Shown here: piece by piece, positions 1 to 8,944 of the stretch
Position numbering within the stretch: position 1 is the stretch's first letter
Layout of the letters: the number at the start of each line of letters is the position of its first letter
Assembly: GCA_021299695.1 (NCBI GenBank)
Contig: JAJTEK010000038.1
Coordinates: 1-48,448, forward strand
Source: Pirellula sp.
GTDB lineage: Bacteria; Planctomycetota; Planctomycetia; Pirellulales; Pirellulaceae
Length of the DNA: 48,448 bases
Direction of reading: 5' to 3'
Program-made: the position numbers and the translations under genes
Notes under the pieces: model-generated
What the model was told of the DNA's origin: nothing
Databases searched by the model: none
What the model saw: the letters and a program-made list of their open reading frames with translations, nothing else

Positions 1-2
1 AG

Positions 3-3000
3 ACGATTCAGGGCACCTACAATTCTTATCAGTCGCGGCAAACCGTGGAAGCGGTCGATGGAGCCACCGTTGATTTGTCTGGGCTCAAGACACTGACCGT
101 TGGCGGGACATCGACTGAGTATGGTCAATTTGAAATTCGCACGAGCAACGGAACCGTTCGGCTTGACTCCCTGACAACGGTAATCGGTTCCGGCGACGGC
201 GTTCGGTTCACCTTGGACGCGTCGGCCTCCTTACCGGAACTGTTGACCGCAACGCGAATGTCTTTGAACTCTGGCAACAACCAAACCATTAGTTTACCCA
301 AGCTCAATTCATTGAGCTCAAGCACATTAACACTCCAGGGGTCTGGACGCATTGATGGCAATCCCGATTCGCAGCTAACGGTTACCGACGGATCGATTTC
401 TCTTGCTGACACTTCTGTATTCTCTCTAAAGAAATTGGTGATCGATAGTTCTGCCACCCTCTCCGGCACTGGAACCATGATCGGCGATGTCGAGAATCGT
501 AGCACTATTGCACCTGGCTCGGCGAGCACTTCTGGAAGAATTACGATCCAAGGTAACTACACCCAAGCCAGTGGTGGCAAGTTAGTGATTGATCTGGCCG
601 GTAATAATCCGGGTACAACTCACGATCAGCTAGAAATTACAGGAACAGCGAACCTTAACGGTGGACTGCAGGTCGTCCAGAAATCAGGTTACAACCCGAC
701 CTCTGGCACCGTCTTTCAACCCGTAGTCTCTCAGTCTATAAATGGTGCGTTTTCAGCCACGAGTGGACTAACACTCGCTAGTGGGTCAACGCTACAGGTT
801 GTCTACACGTCTGACAAGGTGGTGCTTACCGTTTCCGGTAATGGCGAGGGTGAGCCGTACGTTTATTCCGTTTATGGCCCAATGTGGATGATGGCCTCTG
901 ATGCCTACGAATACCCACTCTATGGACCTGTTTGGATGCCGCTAGTAGCCGAGGGAGAAGCAAACGGCGAGGGTGGATCGGACCCTGCTTCGCCACCAGT
1001 CACTCTCCCCGAGGAATGGCAATACGATACAGCGTTCAATCAATTGCTTAGCTACTCAGATGGCAACGGAAATCTCACCCTCTACACACTCGATTCCGCT
1101 AACGGGAGCCGAATCAGTTCGCGCCGCGTGATCGGTCAAGTCGACTCAACCCAGAACGGCGAAACGGACGATCTGGTTACGACCTTCACTTACACAACGT
1201 TTGGATTGATCGATAAAGTTACGGATCCCTTAGGCCGCATCACCGACTACGATTACGACGCTCTCGGACGAATGGTCAAGCTGACCGAAGCTGCCGGGAC
1301 CACCATCGCGATATTTGAAACCTACGAGTATGACCTTTACGGCAACATGACCGCCCGAGTCGATGCGCGTGGGTTCCGATCGACCATGGAATACGATGTC
1401 ATGAACCGGATGACGAAGATGACGTCCCCCGATCCCGATGGCGATGGACCTTTGATCGCTTCCTCAACCATCTTTGAATACAATGCTTTTGGGCAGTTGC
1501 TTCGAACGGTGGATGCTCGTGGTTCTGAATCCACGATGACCTACGATGCGATGGGACGGATGGTCACGCAGACCAATGATGCTGGCAAGACCACCCGCAA
1601 CACTCACGATTTGGCTGGAAATCGGATCGCGGTGACCGACGCCAACGGCAACACGACTCGGTACAAGTATGACGCCCGCAAGCGGATGACCGAGTCGACT
1701 GCTGCCGATGGTGGAGTGACAAAATATGAATACGATCTGGCCAACAACTTGACCTCACTCACCGACCCGGTCGGCAACCGTACCCAATTCCGCTACGACT
1801 CGCGAAACCGTGTGATCGAGGAAATCGATCCGCTGGGTAAGAGCATCCGCTACGAATACGACGGAGTCGGAAACATCGCGACGAAAACAGATCGCAACGA
1901 GCGGACAACGTCCTTCGAATACGACGATGCCAATCGCATGTTTAGGGAAACTTGGCGAAACGCCGACGGTACGACCGCCAACGTTATCACCTATTCCTAC
2001 GACAAAGCAGGAAATCTGCTGGGAGTGCAGGACCAAGCAAGCAAATTGAGCTACAAGTACGATGCCTTGAACCGCCCCATCGAAGTCACCAATGCAGGCA
2101 CTCCGTCTGCGCCGCTAGTCGAATTGGACTACGAATTTGATCCTGTTGGCAACATCGAAACCGTAACCGATACCATCTTTGGTAGCTTGGCAGGCACGAC
2201 TAGCTACACCTACGACGGTCAAAACCGCATGTCGTCGGTTTCGCAAGGTGGTATTAGCGTGGATCCCAAACTCGTTGATTTTGTATACAACGAGCTTGGG
2301 CAATTCTCCCAAATCGATCGCCACAATGATCTTCAGCGATCGTCCTTGGTAGCCCGCAGTCGCTACTCCTACGACGACCTCAATCGATTGACAGCGCTGA
2401 CCCACGGATCGGCATCTAACCCACGCAGCGTAGCATTCTACGACTACGAGTACGACGCTGCCGACCGCATTATCGCAATCACTGATACTGTCGGTCGCAC
2501 GGATTTTCGACACGATGCCACGAACCAGTCAACAGCGGTGTTTCGTGGAAATAGTGATCCAAGGGGTAGCGAAACATATCGATACGATCGCAATGGCAAT
2601 CGCACAAGCAGCCATCTCGCGGCGAGCTACACCACCGGTGCAGGCAATAAGCTCATGTCGGACGGCACGTACGAATACACGTATGACGGCGAAGGGAACC
2701 TGATTCTGCAGACCGAGACCCAATCAGGCACCTATCGCGTGTTCGATTATGATCATCGCAATCGAATGGTTCGTGTAACCGACCGTTCGACGGGGGGCGT
2801 GGCCTTGAAGCAAGTAGAGATGATCTACGACGCTGGCGATCGTCGGATTAGTCAGACCGTGGATGCTGACGGTGCGGCAAGTGGCTTGGCGACTACGGAG
2901 CATTACATCTACGATGGCGAGCACATCATTCTGGAATTCATCGACGCAGACGGACCCGGCTCTGCAACGCAGCCGATTTCCAAGGTTCGCAATCTGTTTG

Positions 3001-3908
3001 GTCCTGGCATCGATATGATCCTTGCCCAGGAGCAGATAGGCGCAGTCGAAACCAACTGGGTATTGACGGACCACCTGGGAACGGTCCGCGATTTGGTCGG
3101 CAACATGGGCCAGCAAGTGCTCGATCTTCAATATGACAGCTTCGGCAACCTACGTTCTTCATCATCCCCGACGACCGTTACGCGCTACGGCTTTACTGGG
3201 CGCGAGTTCGACAATAGCCTTGGGCTTTATTATTACCGCGCGCGTTACTACAGCCCGGAACTGGGGCGATTCCTGCAGGAGGATCCGATTGCGTATGCAG
3301 CCCAGGACGCAAACCTGTATCGGTACGTCTTCAATCAGCCGGCGGAGCACACTGATCCATCGGGTCGAATCTTACCATTGATTTTGGCTGGCATCTGGGC
3401 TGGTGCGGAAGTTGGACTTGCTATCTATGACTCGTACGATACCGCATCGACGATCATGGACCCATGTGCGAGCACTGGTGAAAAATTCGTTGCTGGCGGA
3501 CTGTGGGCAGCAGGAGCCTTTCTGCCCGGTGGCGGCTATAGCCAGATCGATAACGTGGCGAAAGGAGTTGCCAAGAATGTTCCCCCAAGTAGTGCACCAC
3601 AATTCAGCGGCACGAGTAAGCCTTGGACTTCTGGAGCCACACCGAACTCCAAGTACACGCATGTCGGACCAGATGGAAAGGCCGTGCAGAATGCAATCTA
3701 TGACGGAAACGGAAACGTTATAGGACATGTCGACTTCAAGAATCACGGCCCAGGAGCGCCATCTGGGCACGGCCATCAGTTCCCAGTTCCTGGAAATCCG
3801 GCATCCGGGCATGGCCCAGGGAAACCACATATACCTCCAAATCAGTTGCCTCCGGGGTGGGGAGATTTGCCGCCGGGTGTGCCACCAAGAACGCCGATCG
3901 GCCAATAA
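3..3908 (+). CDS. Rhs/YD-repeat protein with C-terminal polymorphic-toxin tip, 5' partial
   Basis: The frame is open to the left window edge; the first in-frame start candidate is a GTG at 45, but the true start lies outside. Residue numbers here count from that GTG. Residues 1-280 are Ser/Thr/Gly-rich with repeated short beta-strand patterns, like a beta-helix or autotransporter passenger. From about 335 to 1000 there are many YD repeats (YDALGR, YDLAGN, YEYDGVGN). The conserved Rhs core follows at about 1005-1105 (LTDHLGTVRDL, YRARYYSPELGRFLQEDP, DPSGR). The tail after DPSGR starts with a hydrophobic stretch and ends in a Gly/Pro/His-rich module (YTHVGPDGKAVQNAIYD, HVDFKNHGPGAPSGHGH) that resembles, from memory, the polymorphic toxin type 24 module. 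The inferred role is a contact-delivered toxin exposed by autoproteolysis of the Rhs shell. The Rhs assignment is secure; the toxin activity is inferred. Confidence 0.9.
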   Translation, partial: TIQGTYNSYQSRQTVEAVDGATVDLSGLKTLTVGGTSTEYGQFEIRTSNGTVRLDSLTTVIGSGDGVRFTLDASASLPELLTATRMSLNSGNNQTISLPKLNSLSSSTLTLQGSGRIDGNPDSQLTVTDGSISLADTSVFSLKKLVIDSSATLSGTGTMIGDVENRSTIAPGSASTSGRITIQGNYTQASGGKLVIDLAGNNPGTTHDQLEITGTANLNGGLQVVQKSGYNPTSGTVFQPVVSQSINGAFSATSGLTLASGSTLQVVYTSDKVVLTVSGNGEGEPYVYSVYGPMWMMASDAYEYPLYGPVWMPLVAEGEANGEGGSDPASPPVTLPEEWQYDTAFNQLLSYSDGNGNLTLYTLDSANGSRISSRRVIGQVDSTQNGETDDLVTTFTYTTFGLIDKVTDPLGRITDYDYDALGRMVKLTEAAGTTIAIFETYEYDLYGNMTARVDARGFRSTMEYDVMNRMTKMTSPDPDGDGPLIASSTIFEYNAFGQLLRTVDARGSESTMTYDAMGRMVTQTNDAGKTTRNTHDLAGNRIAVTDANGNTTRYKYDARKRMTESTAADGGVTKYEYDLANNLTSLTDPVGNRTQFRYDSRNRVIEEIDPLGKSIRYEYDGVGNIATKTDRNERTTSFEYDDANRMFRETWRNADGTTANVITYSYDKAGNLLGVQDQASKLSYKYDALNRPIEVTNAGTPSAPLVELDYEFDPVGNIETVTDTIFGSLAGTTSYTYDGQNRMSSVSQGGISVDPKLVDFVYNELGQFSQIDRHNDLQRSSLVARSRYSYDDLNRLTALTHGSASNPRSVAFYDYEYDAADRIIAITDTVGRTDFRHDATNQSTAVFRGNSDPRGSETYRYDRNGNRTSSHLAASYTTGAGNKLMSDGTYEYTYDGEGNLILQTETQSGTYRVFDYDHRNRMVRVTDRSTGGVALKQVEMIYDAGDRRISQTVDADGAASGLATTEHYIYDGEHIILEFIDADGPGSATQPISKVRNLFGPGIDMILAQEQIGAVETNWVLTDHLGTVRDLVGNMGQQVLDLQYDSFGNLRSSSSPTTVTRYGFTGREFDNSLGLYYYRARYYSPELGRFLQEDPIAYAAQDANLYRYVFNQPAEHTDPSGRILPLILAGIWAGAEVGLAIYDSYDTASTIMDPCASTGEKFVAGGLWAAGAFLPGGGYSQIDNVAKGVAKNVPPSSAPQFSGTSKPWTSGATPNSKYTHVGPDGKAVQNAIYDGNGNVIGHVDFKNHGPGAPSGHGHQFPVPGNPASGHGPGKPHIPPNQLPPGWGDLPPGVPPRTPIGQ

Positions 3909-3919
3909 GGAGCATGAGT

Positions 3920-4315
3920 ATGACGAGAAGATCGCATGATGATTTCGAGCAAATACTGGCCCGTTTCTACGGATTCTCCGACGGTATCATTCGATGGCTA
4001 CGGCTACGATATGAAGATGACGGAACGCGAAACGTGGAGCTTACAGTCGCGTGTCGCGACGCTGAAGCGACCGAAAATGAAGGATGGGTGAGCGTGCGGA
4101 TCCTAGTGCGGAATGCCCGAGAATTCACGGTTCGAGAGCAACCGAACACAACGCTTCAGGTGTTGTCTGAAGGGCTGCATATTCAACCGATTGACGAAGG
4201 AGTTGGAATCGAATTTGGGGGAGCACTGGAACCTCCGCGAACGAAAAGCGACATGCAGAAATCAGACGGTTTTGTAATCGGCAGCGAAATTGAGATAGAG
4301 GTCGAACCGTACTAA
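3920..4315 (+). CDS. Candidate immunity protein for the upstream Rhs toxin
   Basis: A 131-residue soluble acidic protein with no signal peptide or membrane segment. An AAGGAG motif at 3907-3912 overlaps the Rhs stop codon and lies 7 nt before the ATG at 3920, which favours this start over the ATG at 3914. The gene begins 11 nt after the Rhs stop, so the two are almost certainly co-transcribed. I do not recognise a named family. The C-terminal half alternates hydrophobic and acidic residues (GVGIEFGG, GSEIEIEVEPY), suggesting a beta-rich fold. The immunity role rests on position, size and acidity: polymorphic toxin genes are normally followed directly by such a gene. An unrelated small orphan protein is the alternative. 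Confidence 0.6.
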   Translation: MTRRSHDDFEQILARFYGFSDGIIRWLRLRYEDDGTRNVELTVACRDAEATENEGWVSVRILVRNAREFTVREQPNTTLQVLSEGLHIQPIDEGVGIEFGGALEPPRTKSDMQKSDGFVIGSEIEIEVEPY

Positions 4316-4840
4316 CCCTTAGCCCCGGTTGAAGCGGAGCGTCACTCGGTGCCGGGCACGAATGGCACTGTATGGCTACCGTAATCTGCTTCAATCAAAG
4401 GAGTTATCTCCCTTGCTGAGCCTCTGTCGCAATTTGTCTCGGGGTTCCATCATCAGCGTGTACTGCTCCCGCCGTCGCTTGACGAGCGCATGCTTTCTGG
4501 CAACTCAGGCCTGAAGGGCCGATACAGTGACTGCCGTGGCTCCCAGAGCCACGGGCTGCGGGGGCCGCCGTTCTGAGAAGCTCAAAGGGCTGACAGAATA
4601 ACGATCCCCAAATGAGCACCGCGTTGCGGGGACGATGATCCTGTCGGCCCCTTCGGGCCTGATGAAGCCAATGCCGTTTCGCTAAGTGCGTGGGGCTGCG
4701 GGATACTCCGGGATAGTCAGTTGTTTGACGAAAGCTACGACGGAAACGGGTGCCTATGAGAAATCGAGAGTAGCTATGATAAAGGAACGTTCTGATTCGC
4801 TCCTGCTCATTGTTGTTGAAAGGCGTCCTAGTAAAGAAAT
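4316..4840. other. Gene-free stretch between immunity gene and next CDS
   Basis: About 525 bases with no convincing coding frame; the short open frames here lack recognisable protein character. The main structure is the 4505-4662 element listed separately. A short frame from the ATG at 4776 reads about 22 codons and stops at 4842-4844; it has a plausible AT-rich leader but nothing to support it as a gene. The stretch may contain remnants of the missing 5' part of the downstream CDS. Confidence 0.5.
4505..4662. repeat. MITE-like element with imperfect terminal inverted repeats
   Basis: The left end (4505-4527) and the reverse complement of the right end (4641-4662) align as TCAGGCC, then C/TGAA, then GGGCCGA, then CAG. 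The differences are one substitution and short indels over about 22 bases. Between them a 9-bp perfect stem (CCGTGGCTC at 4534-4542 with GAGCCACGG at 4546-4554, loop CCA) and a GC-rich hairpin in the right end (GGCCC 4646-4650 with GGGCC 4655-4659, loop CTTC) are visible. No transposase is encoded. It could be a non-autonomous transposable element, a REP-like palindrome, or a structured RNA element. The inverted ends are seen directly; mobility is inferred. Confidence 0.5.
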
Positions 4841-6418
4841 TTGATCGCGCATATTCAGGCTCGCAAATCAGGGACTCTTGTTGCGGAAGCGTGGGGATCC
4901 ATTCTGGAACTCGCGGCAGGGGGAGTACGAGCCGCAGCGACCGAGTTGCTGGGATCCGATACGAAGGTTCAGGAAGCAGACTGTCTTCTGGTAGCACGGG
5001 CAACAAAGCCTCCGAGAGCTTTGGATGTGGCCAGTGGTGATCAGCAAACGAGTTTTGCCGAAAACCAGCGCGGGCTCTTTGGGTACCTTGTCACCGATAA
5101 GACCAGCGAGGTGCGTCTTCGTGTATCCCCTTTGGAATTGATTGGCTCGAACCGAAGCTTCCAGAAGCATGTCGAAGTCCATGCCGACAAGTCAGGTGTA
5201 ACCATGGAGAAGATCCGTTCCGGGGAACTCCAACTGGCCATATTTCCTACGGAGATTTTACGGATTGATATCGGCTCGGACTCGCCACCCGCTCCGCTGT
5301 TTCGCGGCGCTCCACTTACCTCTGAAGCCTCGGTGACTAAGCCGTTCATGGAGGATTTGCTCCAATCGATGAGCGATTACCTGCTCCGGTCGGTACATCC
5401 GAATGGTCGAATGATGTATGTCTATTATCCCAGCCGAGGAGAGGAGGATACGAGTCGAAACAACTCGATACGGCAATGGATGGCGACACGGGCTCTGATT
5501 CATACCGCCAGGTGGAGCCCGACGCTGCAACGGATCCAGGCTATTGAACAAAACATCCAGTACAACCTTGCAACGACCTACCGTGAGCAAGGGGACTTCG
5601 GCTGGATTGAAGAAAATGGGAAAATCAAATTGGGGGCGATCGCCTTAGCGGCGATGACACTCAGGGATTACGCAGGTGTGATCGATTATTCGGAAACTCG
5701 CCAGAAACTTTGCCGTACTGTTCGCTCGATGTGGCGGGATAGCGGCAGGTTTCGGACATTCTTGGCTCCAGCAGATCGCGACGATTGCCACAATTTCTAT
5801 CCTGGCGAAGCCCTATTGTTGTGGGCTGATCTGCTTGACGAATCGATGGATAAGTCCCTGCTGGATTGCTTTTCACGATCCTTTTATTTTTACGGCGATT
5901 GGCATCGCGTGAATCGCAATCCCGCCTTCGTTCCCTGGCATACGATGGCGTATGCCAAGCTGTGGGATCGATTGCCTGACCAGAAGCTGGTTGATGCAAT
6001 ATTTGAAATGAACGATTGGTTGCTTGGTGTCCAGCAGTGGGATGATGCCCCGTACGAAGATTGCCGAGGAAGATTCTACGCACCGGATCGCCCGTTCGGT
6101 CCTCCCCATGCTTCATCAACCGCTGTTTACCTCGAAGGCTTAGCGGAAGCCTTTCGAATCGCTCGCTTGACTGGCGACCAGGCGAGGCAAGTGGCTTATC
6201 GACGAGCGATCCTCAGAGGCCTGCGCAGCCTGGCCCAGTTGACTTACAAGGGAGACCTAGACATGTGTTTTCACGCAAAGCGAAAGCGTCTTTTAGGTGG
6301 CGTTCGCACGTGCGAGTACAACAACGTCATCCGTGTCGACAATGTCCAGCACTCGATCATGGCAATCCTTAGCGTGCTATCGATCTTCGATGCGGCCGAC
6401 TGGAACTGGATTACCTAA
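4841..6418 (+). CDS. Six-hairpin (alpha/alpha-toroid) glycosidase-like protein, probably 5' truncated
   Basis: A 525-residue reading from a TTG at 4841; the frame is closed by a TAA at 4832-4834, and no ribosome site precedes the TTG. Residues 1-150 are not recognised. From about 165 to the end the pattern of paired helices with aromatic and acidic residues (SVHPNGRMMYVYYP, GDFGWIEENG, HNFYPGEALLLWADLL, PWHTMAYAKLW, CEYNNVIRVDNVQHSIMAIL) looks like the six-hairpin barrel of sugar-active enzymes and related domains found in polymer-synthesis proteins. There is no signal peptide at this start. The abrupt beginning next to an inverted-repeat element suggests that the natural N-terminus has been lost or frameshifted. 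Substrate unknown. The real start could also lie further downstream. Confidence 0.55.
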   Translation: MIAHIQARKSGTLVAEAWGSILELAAGGVRAAATELLGSDTKVQEADCLLVARATKPPRALDVASGDQQTSFAENQRGLFGYLVTDKTSEVRLRVSPLELIGSNRSFQKHVEVHADKSGVTMEKIRSGELQLAIFPTEILRIDIGSDSPPAPLFRGAPLTSEASVTKPFMEDLLQSMSDYLLRSVHPNGRMMYVYYPSRGEEDTSRNNSIRQWMATRALIHTARWSPTLQRIQAIEQNIQYNLATTYREQGDFGWIEENGKIKLGAIALAAMTLRDYAGVIDYSETRQKLCRTVRSMWRDSGRFRTFLAPADRDDCHNFYPGEALLLWADLLDESMDKSLLDCFSRSFYFYGDWHRVNRNPAFVPWHTMAYAKLWDRLPDQKLVDAIFEMNDWLLGVQQWDDAPYEDCRGRFYAPDRPFGPPHASSTAVYLEGLAEAFRIARLTGDQARQVAYRRAILRGLRSLAQLTYKGDLDMCFHAKRKRLLGGVRTCEYNNVIRVDNVQHSIMAILSVLSIFDAADWNWIT

Positions 6419-6551
6419 ATTGCAACATGCCTAAACTATCTCCCAGCTTATTCTAGAATGCACTCCATTCCGCCAGTTTTACCTGTGCATCCGATGAGCC
6501 GTTCTTTACAATAGAGAGTCGTGAATCCACTGCCTACGTACCGTAAGTCTT

Positions 6552-6574
6552 AAACCGCGAGGTTTGATTTTTTT
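6552..6574 (+). terminator. Weak hairpin plus T-run
   Basis: AAACC at 6552-6556 pairs with GGTTT at 6561-6565 around a GCGA loop, followed within two bases by a run of seven T (6568-6574). It lies 130 bases after the previous stop and 20 bases before the next ATG, so it could end the upstream transcript or attenuate the haloperoxidase gene. The stem is short, so support is modest. Confidence 0.3.
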
Positions 6575-6594
6575 AGAAAATCCCCGGCTGAGCC

Positions 6595-8472
6595 ATGACG
6601 CTATCCGTCAATGAGCATGGAAAACAAACGAGTCGCTTTCGTCCCAAGTTCGAGCAGCTTGAGGATCGAGTCGTTTTTTCAGTGTTCCAAAATCCCTCCT
6701 TACCATGTGACATCGATGCATCTGGGTTTGTAACATCGATCGATGCGCTGACAGTCATCGACGCTTTGAACACCCGGGGATCTGGCTTTTTACCCATCGA
6801 CGATGGTCAAGAGGCAAACTTTCTTGATGTCGACGGTGATGGCTTTCTGTCCCCATTGGATGCTTTACTGATCGTAAATGCTCTGAACCGAAACCCAAAC
6901 CCTCCGCAAATAGTCGCGTCGATTGCACCCGCAGACGATACAAATTTCAACGGTGTTGTCCTTTCACCCTCTATCACCATCATCGGACAGACTTCGCCAT
7001 TTGCGAATGTTTCCGTATGGTCGGCAATCTCCCTGACACCTCCCTCCATTGCACTCGGTAAAGGACTCAGCGACTCGAGAGGAGTCTACGAAATCGCCAT
7101 ACCGTTGGAGTTTGGAGCCAATCATCTTGTAATCCACACCCGCGATGAGCTCGGAAGGTCCGCCGAGATCGCAAAGACATGGTACCGTGGCGATGTTGTG
7201 GCCGACTGGAATGCTACGATGCTTAATGCTGTGCGTGATTGGACGGGACTATCGAACGATCCTTACCCCAATCGGATCGTTCCGTCTCGTCCTCCTATCG
7301 TTACTCGAAACCTTGCAATGGTTCATCTTGCGATGTTCGATGCGGCAAATGCTGTTGAGGGCCGTTATCAACCCTATTTGCCAGATCTCGCAAAGGATCC
7401 CAACGCATCTGCAATCGCCGCCCTTGCGACAGCCGCTCATGACATCGCGATTACACTGTATTCTGATCGAGACGAGATTCCTGTATTTGATGCGACTCTT
7501 GCCGCCTCGCTCGCTCTTGTTCCAAACGGAGAGTCCAAACAGCGCGGTATTGCCCTTGGGAAAACCGTTGCGCAAAGGATGCTTGCAGCACGCACCGGTG
7601 ATGGGGCCTCTTCGCCTGCTGGATATACACCAACTGCAGCCGTCGGGAAATGGAATCGTACGGAACCGGATTTCACTCCTCCGGAATTGCCGCAATGGAG
7701 AGACCTCAAATCCTTTGCCCTAGATGGTGTCGGCGCGTTTCGAGTAGCTCCTCCACCATCGCTAGATTCATCCGAATACGCTGCAGCGGTCGATGAGGTC
7801 ATGAGACTGGGCGAATTAGACAGCACCGAACGCACCCTTGACCAAACGGAGTCAGCAAAATTCTGGGCCGACGGAGCTGGTACGGCCACTCCGCCAGGGC
7901 ATTGGAACCGAATCGCCACGGATGTGCTGATGAAAAGTCAGTCGGATCTTCTCGATAGTGCGCGAACACTCGCTCTACTTAATCTATCAATGGCAGATGC
8001 TGCAATTGCAGTGTGGGAAGTGAAATATCACTACGAGCTCTGGCGTCCATTGCACGCTATTCGACGAGCTGATCTAGACGGTAATGCTTTAACTGCCCAG
8101 GACGAATCGTGGGCGCCGCTTCTGAGAACCCCCGCCCATCCTAGCTATTTATCAGGGCACAGCACATTTAGCGCTGCTGCGGCGACAGTGCTTACGAGCC
8201 TCTTCGGAGATAGTGTTTCATTCTCCAGTACAACAGATCCACAGTCAGGGCTCACACAAAGGCCGTTGGCCACTGAATTGATCACCACACGGTATTTCAG
8301 CAATTTCTGGGATGCAGCAGACGAAGCGGGCCGCAGTCGGATTTACGGTGGTATCCATTTTTCGTTTGATAACACAGCAGGTAAATCGCTTGGGAAATCC
8401 GTTGGGGAAGAGATTGTAGGCTCGTGGCTTGGCCCGAGGATTGTTTTGCCCCAGCAGTCTTTGGAGCTTTGA
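6595..8472 (+). CDS. Secreted vanadium-dependent haloperoxidase with dockerin repeats
   Basis: 625 residues. The N-terminus has the motif FEQLEDRVVFS near residue 22, a variant of the planctomycete LEPR-XLL surface-protein motif. Two dockerin-type calcium-binding repeats follow (DIDASGFVTSIDAL, DVDGDGFLSPLDAL; about 40-100), then an Ig-like spacer. The rest is the vanadium haloperoxidase/PAP2 domain with its vanadate ligands: K477 and R484 in K-x6-RP, S520-G521-H522 in PSYLSGHS, and S581-R582 with H588 and D592 in SR-x5-H-x3-D. H588 would be the axial ligand to vanadate. The family oxidises halides with hydrogen peroxide, or acts as an acid phosphatase relative. The dockerins suggest attachment to a cell-surface or extracellular scaffold. 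Catalytic class is secure; the halide used cannot be read from sequence. Confidence 0.9.
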   Translation: MTLSVNEHGKQTSRFRPKFEQLEDRVVFSVFQNPSLPCDIDASGFVTSIDALTVIDALNTRGSGFLPIDDGQEANFLDVDGDGFLSPLDALLIVNALNRNPNPPQIVASIAPADDTNFNGVVLSPSITIIGQTSPFANVSVWSAISLTPPSIALGKGLSDSRGVYEIAIPLEFGANHLVIHTRDELGRSAEIAKTWYRGDVVADWNATMLNAVRDWTGLSNDPYPNRIVPSRPPIVTRNLAMVHLAMFDAANAVEGRYQPYLPDLAKDPNASAIAALATAAHDIAITLYSDRDEIPVFDATLAASLALVPNGESKQRGIALGKTVAQRMLAARTGDGASSPAGYTPTAAVGKWNRTEPDFTPPELPQWRDLKSFALDGVGAFRVAPPPSLDSSEYAAAVDEVMRLGELDSTERTLDQTESAKFWADGAGTATPPGHWNRIATDVLMKSQSDLLDSARTLALLNLSMADAAIAVWEVKYHYELWRPLHAIRRADLDGNALTAQDESWAPLLRTPAHPSYLSGHSTFSAAAATVLTSLFGDSVSFSSTTDPQSGLTQRPLATELITTRYFSNFWDAADEAGRSRIYGGIHFSFDNTAGKSLGKSVGEEIVGSWLGPRIVLPQQSLEL

Positions 8473-8613
8473 TTTGATTGAGCTATTCAAAGCCCAATGG
8501 GGGGGGGCAACATCACTGATCTTGAGGCCAAAAACCAACAGATAAATGAAGTTGTCGCTGCGTTGCTCCACGAGCAATTGCAGCTAAAAGAAGAACTTGA
8601 AGGACCCCAGAAA

Positions 8614-8687
8614 TGGGCGAAGAGGGACTCGAACCCCCGACATCTACTTTGTAAGAGTAGCGCTCTAACCAACTGAGCTATTCGCCC
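8614..8687 (-). tRNA. tRNA-Val (anticodon TAC)
   Basis: The reverse strand gives a complete cloverleaf: a 7-bp acceptor stem (GGGCGAA with TTCGCCC), a D-arm with AGCTCAGTTGGTTAGAGC, an anticodon stem CTACT/AGTAG around loop CTTACAA with anticodon TAC, and a T-arm with GGTTCGAGTCCC. The discriminator base is A at 8614. CCA is not encoded, so it must be added after transcription. It lies 62 bases downstream of rpsU on the same strand. Confidence 0.96.
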
Positions 8688-8749
8688 GATTTGACTGAAT
8701 CACGATGCACTAAACAGCATCGAATCCAGTGCTCGGTGATTGTGCTGTT

Positions 8750-8944
8750 TTAGATCCCGTGCAATCGGATCCGGCGGTTCCGACGCTCGGCTCGTTGCTT
8801 GCTACGACGCTTGATTTCGCTGGGCTTCTCGTAAAACTCCCGACGTCGCATTTCCTTCTTCAATCCGCTTCGCTCAACCAACTTGCGGAACCTTCGTACC
8901 GCATCCTGAATCGTCTCCCGATCGCGGACTTGCAACTTAACCAT
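8750..8944 (-). CDS. rpsU: 30S ribosomal protein S21 (bS21)
   Basis: A 64-residue, strongly basic protein that reads as a full-length bS21: [19 protein letters not shown], then [22 protein letters not shown] and an Arg/Lys-rich tail. bS21 sits on the platform of the small subunit near the anti-Shine-Dalgarno and helps initiation. A GGAG motif 8 nt upstream of the ATG supports the start. It is followed by tRNA-Val on the same strand, possibly on one transcript. Upstream it shares a 594-bp divergent region with the export operon. Confidence 0.96.
   Translation of the reverse strand: MVKLQVRDRETIQDAVRRFRKLVERSGLKKEMRRREFYEKPSEIKRRSKQRAERRNRRIRLHGI

Noticed and set aside
4810-5040. Alternative 76-codon frame at the start of the six-hairpin-like gene
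   Set aside because: It overlaps the longer frame almost entirely, has a biased Gly/Ser/Arg composition typical of a shadow frame and no family similarity.
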